Source: Epulopiscium sp. Nele67-Bin004 (GTDB taxonomy: Bacteria; Bacillota_A; Clostridia; Lachnospirales; Cellulosilyticaceae). From it: a DNA stretch of 21,562 nucleotides. Both the position numbers and the translations under genes were made by a program. Of this stretch, positions 14,561 through 21,562 are shown one piece after another. The notes under the pieces were generated by a model. The model was not told where the DNA came from. It did no database searches and was given only the letters and a program-made list of their open reading frames with translations. The stretch covers positions 1-21,562 of the forward strand of contig LNZQ01000161.1 of the NCBI GenBank assembly GCA_002007315.1, written 5' to 3'. Positions within the stretch are counted from its first letter, which is position 1. The number at the start of each line of letters is the position of its first letter.

Positions 14561-15761
14561 AGACCCTTAAGTCTACAACGTTACTTTTACTTAATATATT
14601 TAATGCTCCATTGCAATCTGCATTAAATGTATATCCATTACTAGCTTTGTATAATCCTCTTTTGACTCTCTTCCCACTAAATACATACTTTTGTGGGTTA
14701 TCCGAATTATATATTGGAATTATATCTTCATCAAAGAAACTTGCTTTACTTGTATAACTTTCTTCTTGCTTTACGAATTTTATTCCGTTTAGCTGACATA
14801 GATATTCAAGTTTTTCTCTTAGCTTTCCAAATGATATATTAACTAGGTTTTGATTATTTCGTTTACCTATGTTACTACCTCTTTGTAAACTTTCGTTATA
14901 TCCACATACAAGTATTCCTATATCATTATCTAAACAATAGTTAATTATTAATCTTGCTGTTTTACTCATATAATCATTTACTCTATTATTTCGTTTAGAT
15001 ACGTTTTTTACTTGTCTATTTGTATAACGTCTTAAATCGCCTTGTTTATCTTTTATACTTTGCAATCTCGCATTTTCTTTGTTATACCACTGATTAATGG
15101 ACTTCAATTTTCTACCGTCAATTATAAAACTCTCACCTGTATTAGTTACACAAGTCGCTAAATTAGATACTCCTAAATCAATAGCTAGTGCTTTTTGTTG
15201 GTTTAAATTTCTTTGAATTGCTTCAACTTCATAGATGTATTGAATTTCAAAGAACCTAGCATTTGATTTTGGTATTATTCTAATCTCTTTAATTATCTTG
15301 TCTGCTAACTTAGGTGGTAACTTGATAGCTATTTTATTATGAGTTTTACGGAACAAATTAGAATATGGCAATGCCAATGTATTATCCCTTATTCGTATAA
15401 ACCCTATAACTAATGTTGTAAAGCTATCTTTAGGTAAGTATTTAGGTAATTTTATATCTCTAAAATTGTACTTACCTTGTTTGGCTAATTTCAAAAGACC
15501 GAAGAATGATTTAAACATTCCGTCTACTTCTTTTAAAATTTGTTGTGCCATATTAGAGTTAAGTAATTTATAATTTTCACTATTTTTTAATAACGCATAA
15601 TTCTTTTCATAGTTTAGGTATTCGCCCTCTTGAAAGTAATATTGCCTCACATTATAAATAGCTTGATTAGTTAAATTCTTTGCTATGCGGCTTAACTCTC
15701 TTACTGTCTTATAATCTTCTTTTGAAAATTGTTTTACTTGTTGTTTCATTGTCAAATACAT
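14511..15761 (-). CDS. tnpB: TnpB, RNA-guided nuclease of the IStron (zinc-ribbon-less variant)
   Basis: A 416-residue protein of the IS605 OrfB/TnpB family. The N-terminal helical region (1-185) carries basic segments; the RuvC parts are AIDLGVSN (D195, RuvC-I), the RuvC-II region ILVCGYNESLQRG through FGKLREKLEYLC, and FNADCNGALNI (D382, RuvC-III). At the usual RuvC-II position a glutamate is replaced by CGYN. Conserved-looking E333/E334 in QEESYTSKAS may substitute. The CxxC pairs normally found between TSxxC and the final Asp are absent. The start ATG at 15,761 has AGTGAGGTGA upstream. TnpB cleaves DNA next to a TAM (here presumably TTTAT) to help the element persist. Whether this one is catalytically active is uncertain. 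Confidence 0.9.
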   Translation of the reverse strand: MYLTMKQQVKQFSKEDYKTVRELSRIAKNLTNQAIYNVRQYYFQEGEYLNYEKNYALLKNSENYKLLNSNMAQQILKEVDGMFKSFFGLLKLAKQGKYNFRDIKLPKYLPKDSFTTLVIGFIRIRDNTLALPYSNLFRKTHNKIAIKLPPKLADKIIKEIRIIPKSNARFFEIQYIYEVEAIQRNLNQQKALAIDLGVSNLATCVTNTGESFIIDGRKLKSINQWYNKENARLQSIKDKQGDLRRYTNRQVKNVSKRNNRVNDYMSKTARLIINYCLDNDIGILVCGYNESLQRGSNIGKRNNQNLVNISFGKLREKLEYLCQLNGIKFVKQEESYTSKASFFDEDIIPIYNSDNPQKYVFSGKRVKRGLYKASNGYTFNADCNGALNILSKSNVVDLRVLYGRGELNTPIRIRGI

Positions 15762-15844
15762 TATTTTCTCACCTCACTTTCTATTAAGATGATTATAATA
15801 TATTATATTTACTGAAGCAACGTATTTATAGTAAAAATAATTAG

Positions 15845-15882
15845 AATAATTTTTAGAATCCCTACTTTAGTTTTAGGGTTTG
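15845..15882 (+). repeat. Inverted, right-end-like hairpin inside the IStron
   Basis: On the plus strand, AATAATTTTTAGAATCCCT, then ACTTTAG, then TTTTAGGGTTTGG closely resembles the element's own right end read on the minus strand (TTTTTAGAACCCC, CACTTTAG, GATGGGAGGTTCAG), but in the opposite orientation. It lies between the ribozyme core and the tnpB start. It could be a relic end from the fusion that created the IStron, or simply part of the intron's P9-region folding. Confidence 0.5.
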
Positions 15883-15889
15883 GTTGTTG

Positions 15890-16344
15890 TTCAACTAAAG
15901 TCGCTACACCTTAGCCAGTCTTGCCTTTCGGTAGACCTCTTACACTTTCGTATAAGCACAGACTATATCTTCTCCCTCGTCATTACACGTTAGGGGCTAC
16001 CCGCTTCCACTACCAATAACTTGTAGTGTACTTCCCTCAAGAGGAATAGTCGTTGAACGTTCTCCTATTCGGAGCTTCGCTGCTGATTGCCGATTATTGT
16101 AAATAAGACTTAGGGTTTAACCATATCTCATCTAACTAATTTTTTCTGCTTTCGCTACATTCACGCTTAGTTTTATTTCAAACTTACGTTGTAGTTTAGT
16201 TAGCTTTACGGGTTTCCAGCAATTCAAGTAGTATATTGCATTGATTATTTCAAATCAATGTCTACGTGCTAATTTCTCAACACGCTTACTAATATTAGAA
16301 AATTCATCACACGACTAAAGTCACGTGTTTTCTTTTCTTATTTA
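15890..16344 (-). ncRNA. Group I intron ribozyme core (5' part of IStron)
   Basis: In minus-strand order: P element AATTGCTGGAAACCC (16,224-16,210); Q element AATCAGCAGCGAAGCTCC (16,088-16,071), whose CAGC pairs with GCTG of P to form P4; R element GTTCAACGACTA (16,058-16,047); and S element AAGATATAGTC (15,971-15,961), pairing with R as P7. Between R and S, CACTAC/GTAGTG forms a P8-like hairpin; after S come CTTATAC-GAAA-GTGTAAG and GTC..CCGAAAGG..GAC hairpins (P9 region). The wording of P/Q/R/S suggests subgroup IA. P1 pairing with the exon end is not worked out. The 3' splice site lies beyond tnpB at 14,441. Confidence 0.88.
16308..16327 (-). repeat. Left-end hairpin of the IStron
   Basis: CACACGACTAAAGTCACGTG on the plus strand folds into a short imperfect hairpin 17 bases inside the element boundary. 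Subterminal hairpins at this distance are recognised by Y1 transposases of the IS200/IS605 family. It also lies in the first bases of the intron, where P1/P2 would form. Confidence 0.6.
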
Positions 16345-16995
16345 ATAAAATTCTATATAAATATCGGTATCAACCACTTCTATATCAATGCTTGTAGGCT
16401 CTTGAGCTTTCCAATTAGGAAATTCTTGGGTATTAATAATCGTATGAGTACCAACGGGGTAGTCGAAATTTTCACTGCCAAGCCTCTGGTAGTCATCTCC
16501 AGTATTAGCAATATAATCAATTGTTACAGTATAAGTAATTTCCTCACTCCCTGGGATATAATTTGTATACTCTATATCTAACCAAAAAGTATTGTAAGCA
16601 TTGCTAATATTGTTATAAACAAACTTAAGCTGATAGTTTGCTGGCAAGGGCATAATCACAGGAAATGCTTTGCGTTGCAAAAAATTCTTTACATACACAT
16701 TTGACCATAAATTAATTTCATCGCCATTTGCATTGACTATATATGCATCCAGATAATCTTCTGGTTCAAATCGACTAGAACTAAATGCAACTGCAGTTAT
16801 TCCTACTTCAGTATCACGTTCAAACATAACTATAGTTTCATCACCGCTTGTTTTCTGACAATAACCTTGCACATATTGCTCACCAGCAGCTATCTTAGCT
16901 CCAATCCCGATATTATTAAGTAGTTCTGCTAATGCAGAAAAATCTAGTTGCTCAGCTAGTTCATCCCAATTTAGCACATAAGTTGCAATACTCAT
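16345..16995 (-). CDS. 5' exon (codons 1-217) of the IStron-interrupted tail gene
   Basis: MSIATYVLNWDELAEQLDFS opens a protein whose residues 1-150 resemble the nearby 145-residue protein at 13,429-13,866. Then SEEITYTVTIDYIANTGDDY (about 152-171) and a second beta domain end at VVDTDIYIEFY. The next triplet is TAA, the first three bases of the IStron, so the unspliced message makes a 217-residue truncated protein. Splicing continues into YIPENIYG and yields 362 residues. The start ATG at 16,995 overlaps the stop of the previous gene (ATGA), indicating coupled translation. It is presumably a virion or tail accessory. Confidence 0.82.
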
Positions 16996-17378
16996 ATGAT
17001 GCTTACCACCTTATTATTATCACGCTCTATGTTAATCGTTACCTCTAGTCCATCAGGATAAGTAGTTATAATTGCAACTACTTTGTTATCCTCATTTCTA
17101 ATAAATTCTTGTTGCCAGATAGTAACCATTCCTTCAGCAGTACCATCTATGATTTCTTGCAATGTATCTAAGTCGCCATAAATTACTTTGATTACTCTGT
17201 TTTCCTCATCCCTAATAAATGTAACTGGATATTCGGGTAAACTATTATCTACTTGCACTACCTGAGCTAGTTCTACTGTAGAAACTGTAGAACTAGAAAT
17301 TTTATTTGAATTGTTAAAGTTAAATCGCTGAAAATACTGTTCTACCACATATTCTATCGGTTCTCTGTAATTATTCAT
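16992..17378 (-). CDS. Small tail-operon protein of unknown function
   Basis: A 128-residue protein, MNNYREPIEYVVEQYFQRFN then a Ser-rich stretch. It contains two similar beta units, FIRDEENRVIKVIYGDLDTL (about 54-73) and FIRNEDNKVVAIITTYPDGL (about 91-110). Such FxRDxxNxV repeats look like small tail-fibre or baseplate strand-turn-strand units. The start ATG at 17,378 follows AGGAGTG; its stop overlaps the next gene's start by four bases and it begins one base after the hub gene's stop. No family is recognised. Confidence 0.75.
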   Translation of the reverse strand: MNNYREPIEYVVEQYFQRFNFNNSNKISSSTVSTVELAQVVQVDNSLPEYPVTFIRDEENRVIKVIYGDLDTLQEIIDGTAEGMVTIWQQEFIRNEDNKVVAIITTYPDGLEVTINIERDNNKVVSII

Positions 17379-17379
17379 G

Positions 17380-19116
17380 TTACACTCCTATACTAGCATA
17401 ATAATAGTAACGTTGCATATAGGTTAAACTATGCTCTTTAACTTTAGCATTAGCTTTAGTTGCAGCTGCAAGAGTTGTTGTACTTGGGCCACCACCACTT
17501 GCACTAATTACTCTGTCATTGCCTAAGTACATGCCAACGTGATGAATTGATTCAGAGCTTGATGTTGTACCATAAAATACTAAGTCTCCGACTTGCAATT
17601 GGTCACGACTTATCGGCGGAAATAATTTGTATTGATACTTAGATGTCGTATAACTTGTCATTAATCCAAATTTGCCAAGGACTCCCCAAGTAAACCAACT
17701 GCAATCCACGCCAAAATATTGAGTTGGTCGATTAATATAATCTCCTCCCCATTGATATGGCGTACCTAACCAACTGCGCGCATAATTGATAATCTGCTCA
17801 CGCAAAGAAGACGTTACATACGTTGTTGATGTATCGTCTAGTTCAGTTTCACTACTGCTAGTATTATTTATATAATCACCTGGAGCTGGCTCACATAAGT
17901 GGCCGTTTCCGATTGCTGTAAATTCTAAATCCAAAATATCAATATACCCCCCTTGCTCATTAAATAAAGTTTGACAACCTACTACACGATATTTGGCTGT
18001 AGCGGTTGAAATTAATGCTGTAACTTTTATTAAATCCTCAATATCTATTGTGGGATTACCTTTAGTTGCAATTCGGATTGTACGCAACTTGCGTCGCATA
18101 TCCAAAAAATAAGCATCAGCAACTGCCCAACGCTTTTCTTCTGTATCTGCCCACACAGCTTCTATTCCACAGGATATTTTTTGTTGGTTACAATATTCTA
18201 ACAAAAATTTATCCTCAAATGCCTGCCATCCGTCATTGGCTTGTACAATGACTCTATTGCGAAGTACTGTAGGGTCAATTTTGTATTCACCTTCAGTGAT
18301 GTTAATATAGTCATCAACTTCATATACATGAAAATCATTCTGTGAATAATAATGTTGCGTTCTAATGCATACTAATCCATATCTATCCGCAAAAATTCTA
18401 TGGTTCATCATATTTAATAATTCTTCTACTGCATCAGCATAAAAAGTTCCTAGTGGATATTCCGCCCTAGAAATTATAAATGCATTAGGAAGTACTTCAT
18501 CAGGTGAAGCAACATCTTCAGTGGAGTTAATTAACTGTTCAGCAGGTTTAACTTCGTCCATCTCAAAAAAATATTCAGTTATGCCCGCACGTTCTAATAA
18601 ATCTTTTAGTATTACAAATGCATCCTGGTTTTCATATACTAAGCTTCTGGTATCAATGGGGTCAATACAGTTAAGTAGTAAGCTAAACATATTGTTGCAA
18701 TTAACTATGAGCGTAGAGGTTTCTTCAACTATCTCAACTTTTGAAATTAGTCCAGTAAAAACTCTAACTAGCTCAGTGCCATAACCAAGTTCAACAGTTA
18801 CCTTGTTATACGGCAACATTACATTTCTATATCCACTTAAAGGTAGGTTGGTTACGCCTCTATATTTTTTTGTATGTCCATAATCAGGTGAGTATTGACC
18901 ATTAATATTTGATACTTCAAATGTTAAATCATCTGTAGACATATTATATCGCCTATCTAATGTAATTGATGTTACATCTCGTATTTCAAAGCCAGCTACT
19001 TCAAACCCTTTATCTCCATCTTTTCGGTAAATTTTAATTCGGTAAGCTGGTGCACGGTCACCAACATTAAGATTATCTGATAAGTATTGTAGTAGCTCTA
19101 TTGTTGCCCCTTGCAT
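17380..19116 (-). CDS. Phage tail hub/baseplate protein with C-terminal NlpC/P60 peptidase
   Basis: A 578-residue protein. The ATG at 19,116 is preferred because it overlaps the previous gene's TAA (TAATG) and follows AAGGGGG; upstream in-frame starts are inside the previous gene. Residues ~25-400 look like a tail-hub region (FEIRDVTSITLDRRYNMSTD, LTFEVSNINGQYSPDYG, TVELGYG). After a Ser/Thr linker (415-435) comes an NlpC/P60 domain (440-575) with LGTPYQWGG, C472 in VDCSWFTWG and H526 in HHVGMYLG; the third position (NDRVISAS) lacks the usual His context. It probably hydrolyses host peptidoglycan during DNA injection. There is no signal peptide. Confidence 0.85.
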   Translation of the reverse strand: MQGATIELLQYLSDNLNVGDRAPAYRIKIYRKDGDKGFEVAGFEIRDVTSITLDRRYNMSTDDLTFEVSNINGQYSPDYGHTKKYRGVTNLPLSGYRNVMLPYNKVTVELGYGTELVRVFTGLISKVEIVEETSTLIVNCNNMFSLLLNCIDPIDTRSLVYENQDAFVILKDLLERAGITEYFFEMDEVKPAEQLINSTEDVASPDEVLPNAFIISRAEYPLGTFYADAVEELLNMMNHRIFADRYGLVCIRTQHYYSQNDFHVYEVDDYINITEGEYKIDPTVLRNRVIVQANDGWQAFEDKFLLEYCNQQKISCGIEAVWADTEEKRWAVADAYFLDMRRKLRTIRIATKGNPTIDIEDLIKVTALISTATAKYRVVGCQTLFNEQGGYIDILDLEFTAIGNGHLCEPAPGDYINNTSSSETELDDTSTTYVTSSLREQIINYARSWLGTPYQWGGDYINRPTQYFGVDCSWFTWGVLGKFGLMTSYTTSKYQYKLFPPISRDQLQVGDLVFYGTTSSSESIHHVGMYLGNDRVISASGGGPSTTTLAAATKANAKVKEHSLTYMQRYYYYASIGV

Positions 19117-19922
19117 TAGCAAAACCCCCTTGCTATTTGATTGCATGAACGCATACATAACTCCACAGCATAAACACAATTCATAGCTATCATATTCGGT
19201 TCAGTATCCTCGGGAAATATTCCACGATAACATATGCCAAATTCATCCACAAAATAAAAGGTATCTTCACATATACTCATAAAATAATGATACTCTAGTC
19301 CCGAAAATGTGGCTGTAAAGTTAATTTCTGTATCACTTTTTATCATTTGTTGATATTGGATATTGCCCCTTAAAACCTTATTGCTTGCTAGATTGCGAAT
19401 TGGCTTTGCTGGCTGATAAGTTGTTATTAAACAAGGCACAGTTTTTCCAATTCTAATTGTAAATGTGTCTATGACTGCCTTTTTGCTGTTTGGAGCGCCA
19501 TCTGTATCATAAACAAATTTTAATGTATGAGTCCCTGGCGACACACCAATAGGAGCACACCGATACCACGGCGATGCTCCTTCTACACATAATTTTTCCA
19601 CTCCATCAACATAAAATTTAAGAGTATTTATTCCATCTAAATTTTCGTTCTGCACATAATGTTCAAATAAGATTTCGCCATAATTGTCTAGTTCTATTTC
19701 TCTTTCAATCGTACCACCATCATAACTGCCTATTGACTCAATCGCCAAATCTCCATCTAGTCCACCTGACTCATCAATATTGCTATCCACCGTGATTGCG
19801 TGCCACTCACCATCCGTAATGTTCCATCCACCTAGTGTTTGGTCAGTATATTCTTCTTTTAGATATGTTACTTGGTTGGCATGAATTAGTTTTAGTTTGT
19901 GGTAAGTTAATAAATCATGCAT
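19116..19922 (-). CDS. Phage tail protein (distal-tail-like), upstream of the hub
   Basis: A 268-residue protein. Residues ~25-160 form a beta-sandwich-type region (GGWNITDGEWHAITVDSN, IEREIELDNYGEILFEHYV, GTHTLKFVYDTDGAP) resembling carbohydrate-binding or adhesin folds. The last ~110 residues have tail-protein-like LRGNIQYQQMIKSDTEINFT and end in a Cys-rich segment (CVYAVELCMRSCNQIARGFC). A distal-tail or adaptor role comes from its place directly before the hub gene, to which it is coupled by TAATG. The start ATG at 19,922 abuts the preceding gene's TAG, with AAGGAGAAG upstream. Confidence 0.7.
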   Translation of the reverse strand: MHDLLTYHKLKLIHANQVTYLKEEYTDQTLGGWNITDGEWHAITVDSNIDESGGLDGDLAIESIGSYDGGTIEREIELDNYGEILFEHYVQNENLDGINTLKFYVDGVEKLCVEGASPWYRCAPIGVSPGTHTLKFVYDTDGAPNSKKAVIDTFTIRIGKTVPCLITTYQPAKPIRNLASNKVLRGNIQYQQMIKSDTEINFTATFSGLEYHYFMSICEDTFYFVDEFGICYRGIFPEDTEPNMIAMNCVYAVELCMRSCNQIARGFC

Positions 19923-20129
19923 CTACTTCTCCTTCTCTTGCTCAGCGAGTTTCTCGGCGAGAAGTTTCTCCCACTGTGAGTTTTTAAAATATTCCTCCCA
20001 CGTTGGATCTTCTTCTTCAAGACTTTTTTTTATCTTTAATGCCAATTTCAAATCCTCAATTGTTAAAGAACTTGTTTTTCCTATATCAATGGTATTCAGT
20101 GCAGGCCAAATTTTATCAGTGCCCAGATT
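19923..20129 (-). CDS. C-terminal fragment of a phage tail gene, broken at the contig junction
   Basis: The frame ending in TAG at 19,923 reads back through NSQWEKLLAEKLAEQEKEK, DPTWEEYF and IDIGKTSSLTIEDLKLALKI to about TDKIWPALN, then meets a stop at 20,130. The acidic/basic helical tail is typical of small tail-assembly proteins and the frame runs straight into the next gene's start. The 5' part is missing because the sequence beyond changes character. Confidence 0.6.
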   Translation of the reverse strand, partial: NLGTDKIWPALNTIDIGKTSSLTIEDLKLALKIKKSLEEEDPTWEEYFKNSQWEKLLAEKLAEQEKEK

Positions 20130-21562
20130 CTATCTCTGCCTGTATCTTTGCTTTTTTCATTCAGTGTTTTGTAAATGATCTCGCCGGAAATTGATTACAC
20201 ACAGTACGAGGATAAAATCTTGTCGACTTTAGCATCGGCTCTCTGCACACAACTCACTGACATACTCTCCCTCTCTGCCCTGTGACTACAGAGCGTTTAA
20301 ACACATGGTATAGGTTGTGAAACAGTTGCAGCTTGGCTAGGTTTAGGCAATAAAAAATGGCTAAGTTGAGGAAGAAAACACTGTGTTGCATTTAGAAAAA
20401 GGTCTTCACGTGGTTGGTCAGGTTTAGGGAAAGTTAATTGGTTTGAAATTTTAAGTTTCACAGGTTTTGCACAGGTATCAAACTTAAGAGCCTCCTGCTT
20501 CTGTTTAAAAACACAAGGGGTGTGAAAAAGCTTTAGTATTTTAAGCAAAGGGAACGAACCGAGGCTGGTAGTTATTTTCCCCTCATTTCTTTTTTCACCT
20601 GTTTTTAATTCCTTCCTTCATTTATTTCCTTGTTTTATTTTGTCCACCTTTACTTTCAAACCTCTTTCTGTTTATTCTCCTAGCAAAAACAGCATTACTT
20701 CTTTGTTCAGCCTCAAATGCTACCTTACCATGAAGTCCCAAAAAAACACCACAATGGCTTTTTGTTCTACCCTATCTAAACTTTAAAATTCATCTGCTTC
20801 CAAGTCCTGGCCTGGTGACATGAATACTTTAAATAGACAAATTAACTTCATATAAAAGCAGACACACATGTGACCTAGATGAGATTAGCATGTGGTTACA
20901 GCTGACAGACTGGGCTCCATTGCAATGACGCTAATGATGCACTACGTCTACTGGTGTTTGCTTTTTGATTAGTCAGTGTGCAGTCCTGAAACCACAACTA
21001 GAAAAGAAAAAAACTGCTTGATTGTTCCAGTGGTATTTCGCGCTACTAATTTTACAGGCATGGTATCTCGATCTGGATATTTCGGTTCTGTTGAGCAAAT
21101 GTTTATAATGCAACACTTGTAATGTTTGCAGTTGTCACACTATCTCAGTCTAATTTTGCTGCTATGGTAGGCCTGCTGTTAATGCATGCCATTTGTATCC
21201 ATTGTTCCTCCCTTCCTTTTTAAGAATCTGACTTTGCATCTGTCCTGTAGGACTTTAAAACCATTCCTCTTTGAGGTGGAGCAGCAATGTGATGTATGTG
21301 TGTTCAGATTTATCTTGCTTATCCAGCTAAATTTAAAAAGTTAATGAGCATAGCATACTGTACATGTATGTACAGTCGATCAAACTGAAGTAGGCTAGTA
21401 GAAGTACGTCTCTAATTGGACCCAGAAAGAGAGGCATCGCTGGAAGGAAGCAATGAGGGCTAAAAAAGTGCTGTATGTTACCTCTTTGTTTGGGTTTCTC
21501 AATGATGTCCTAATCTATGTGGTGTTGTTGTGTCTCTGCAGTATTTGATCTAAAGTTTTTCA
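20130..21562. other. Vertebrate-like non-coding DNA, apparently foreign to the phage
   Basis: No frame longer than ~85 codons looks genuine, and no ribosome binding sites or gene packing are seen. Base composition is more balanced, with TG/CA-rich, CpG-poor text and short homopolymer runs, as in fish or other vertebrate introns and spacers. The end (TCCTAAT at ~21,508, then a pyrimidine/GT-rich tract and TGTCTCTGCAG ending at 21,541) looks like a branch point and 3' splice acceptor, possibly entering an exon at 21,542. The exact join with the bacterial part lies around 20,090-20,132 and no duplication or transposon end marks it. An assembly chimera is the simplest reading. Confidence 0.65.

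Larger units (their letters stand above)
14441..16344 (-). mobile_element. IStron: group I intron fused to an IS605-type TnpB element
   Basis: A 1,904-base element. It is inserted after TTTAT (minus strand) and begins TAAATAAGAAAAG, with a left-end hairpin at 16,308-16,327 (CACGTGACTTTAGTCGTG). A group I intron core lies between 16,224 and 15,961, the tnpB gene follows, and the right end has a hairpin at 14,449-14,468 and terminal GGAGGTTCAG. A final G is what group I introns need at the 3' splice site. Size and order match the CdISt1-type IStrons of Clostridioides difficile and Bacillus. No tnpA (Y1 transposase) is present, so movement would need TnpA in trans. Removal leaves the host tail gene in frame. 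Confidence 0.88.

Noticed and set aside
15890..16340. Group II intron or T-box/riboswitch leader for tnpB
   Set aside because: There is no domain V motif or reverse transcriptase, whereas P, Q, R and S group I motifs occur in order and the predicted splice joint is in frame.
16342..16995. A complete 217-residue gene ending before the TnpB element
   Set aside because: Its stop is the first three bases of the IStron; removal of the intron continues the frame.
20297..20548. 83-codon minus-strand ORF in the right-hand region
   Set aside because: No ribosome site, Pro/Gln/Lys-rich and in vertebrate-like DNA; likely chance.

Overview
The first ~20.1 kb look like low-GC Bacillota DNA. Genes have strong AGGAGG-type ribosome binding sites, are tightly packed with overlapping starts and stops, and include Bacillota-style phage lysis and tail genes. 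A Negativicutes host is possible (amidase with a stalk-like C-terminal module, tail protein with a peptidase G2-type domain) but not shown. The last ~1.4 kb (about 20,130 to the end) is different. It has no credible genes, reads like vertebrate non-coding DNA and ends in a splice-acceptor-like sequence, so the window is probably an assembly chimera or contaminated scaffold.

Layout. (1) 1-127: right end of an IS200/IS605-type element carrying the last codons of a TnpB, abutting a membrane-anchored Mrr-like nuclease gene and a small Cro/CI-type regulator, both on the minus strand. (2) 1,220-5,847, plus strand: plasmid-like maintenance block. It holds a small unknown protein, a C-rich structured intergenic region, an FtsK/SpoIIIE-type ATPase, a replication-relaxation-type winged-helix protein, an array of palindromic ATTACATGTAAT repeats (candidate centromere), an actin-like ParM, a ParR-like protein, a dif-like inverted repeat and a minimal tyrosine recombinase. 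(3) 5,898-20,129, minus strand: phage structural and lysis operon. In transcription order it encodes a partial tail protein, a tail protein, a hub/NlpC-P60 lysin, a small protein, two paralogous tail-associated proteins (one interrupted), a 319-aa protein, an 863-aa repeat-bearing fibre-like protein, three hypotheticals, a peptidase-G2 tail protein, a holin-like protein and an amidase. Partition, resolution and tail/lysis modules side by side suggest a phage-plasmid or plasmid prophage.

The most notable element is an IStron at 14,441-16,344 (minus strand): a group I intron fused to a TnpB-encoding IS605-like element. The P, Q, R and S core motifs are recognisable and in order, the element follows a TTTAT target, and both terminal hairpins are present. 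Exact excision joins the two halves of the host tail gene in frame, giving a 362-residue protein. Without splicing, translation ends at once because the intron begins with TAA. The TnpB belongs to a divergent branch with no zinc-ribbon cysteines and no glutamate at the usual RuvC-II position. Its predicted guide RNA scaffold would overlap the 3' splice site.
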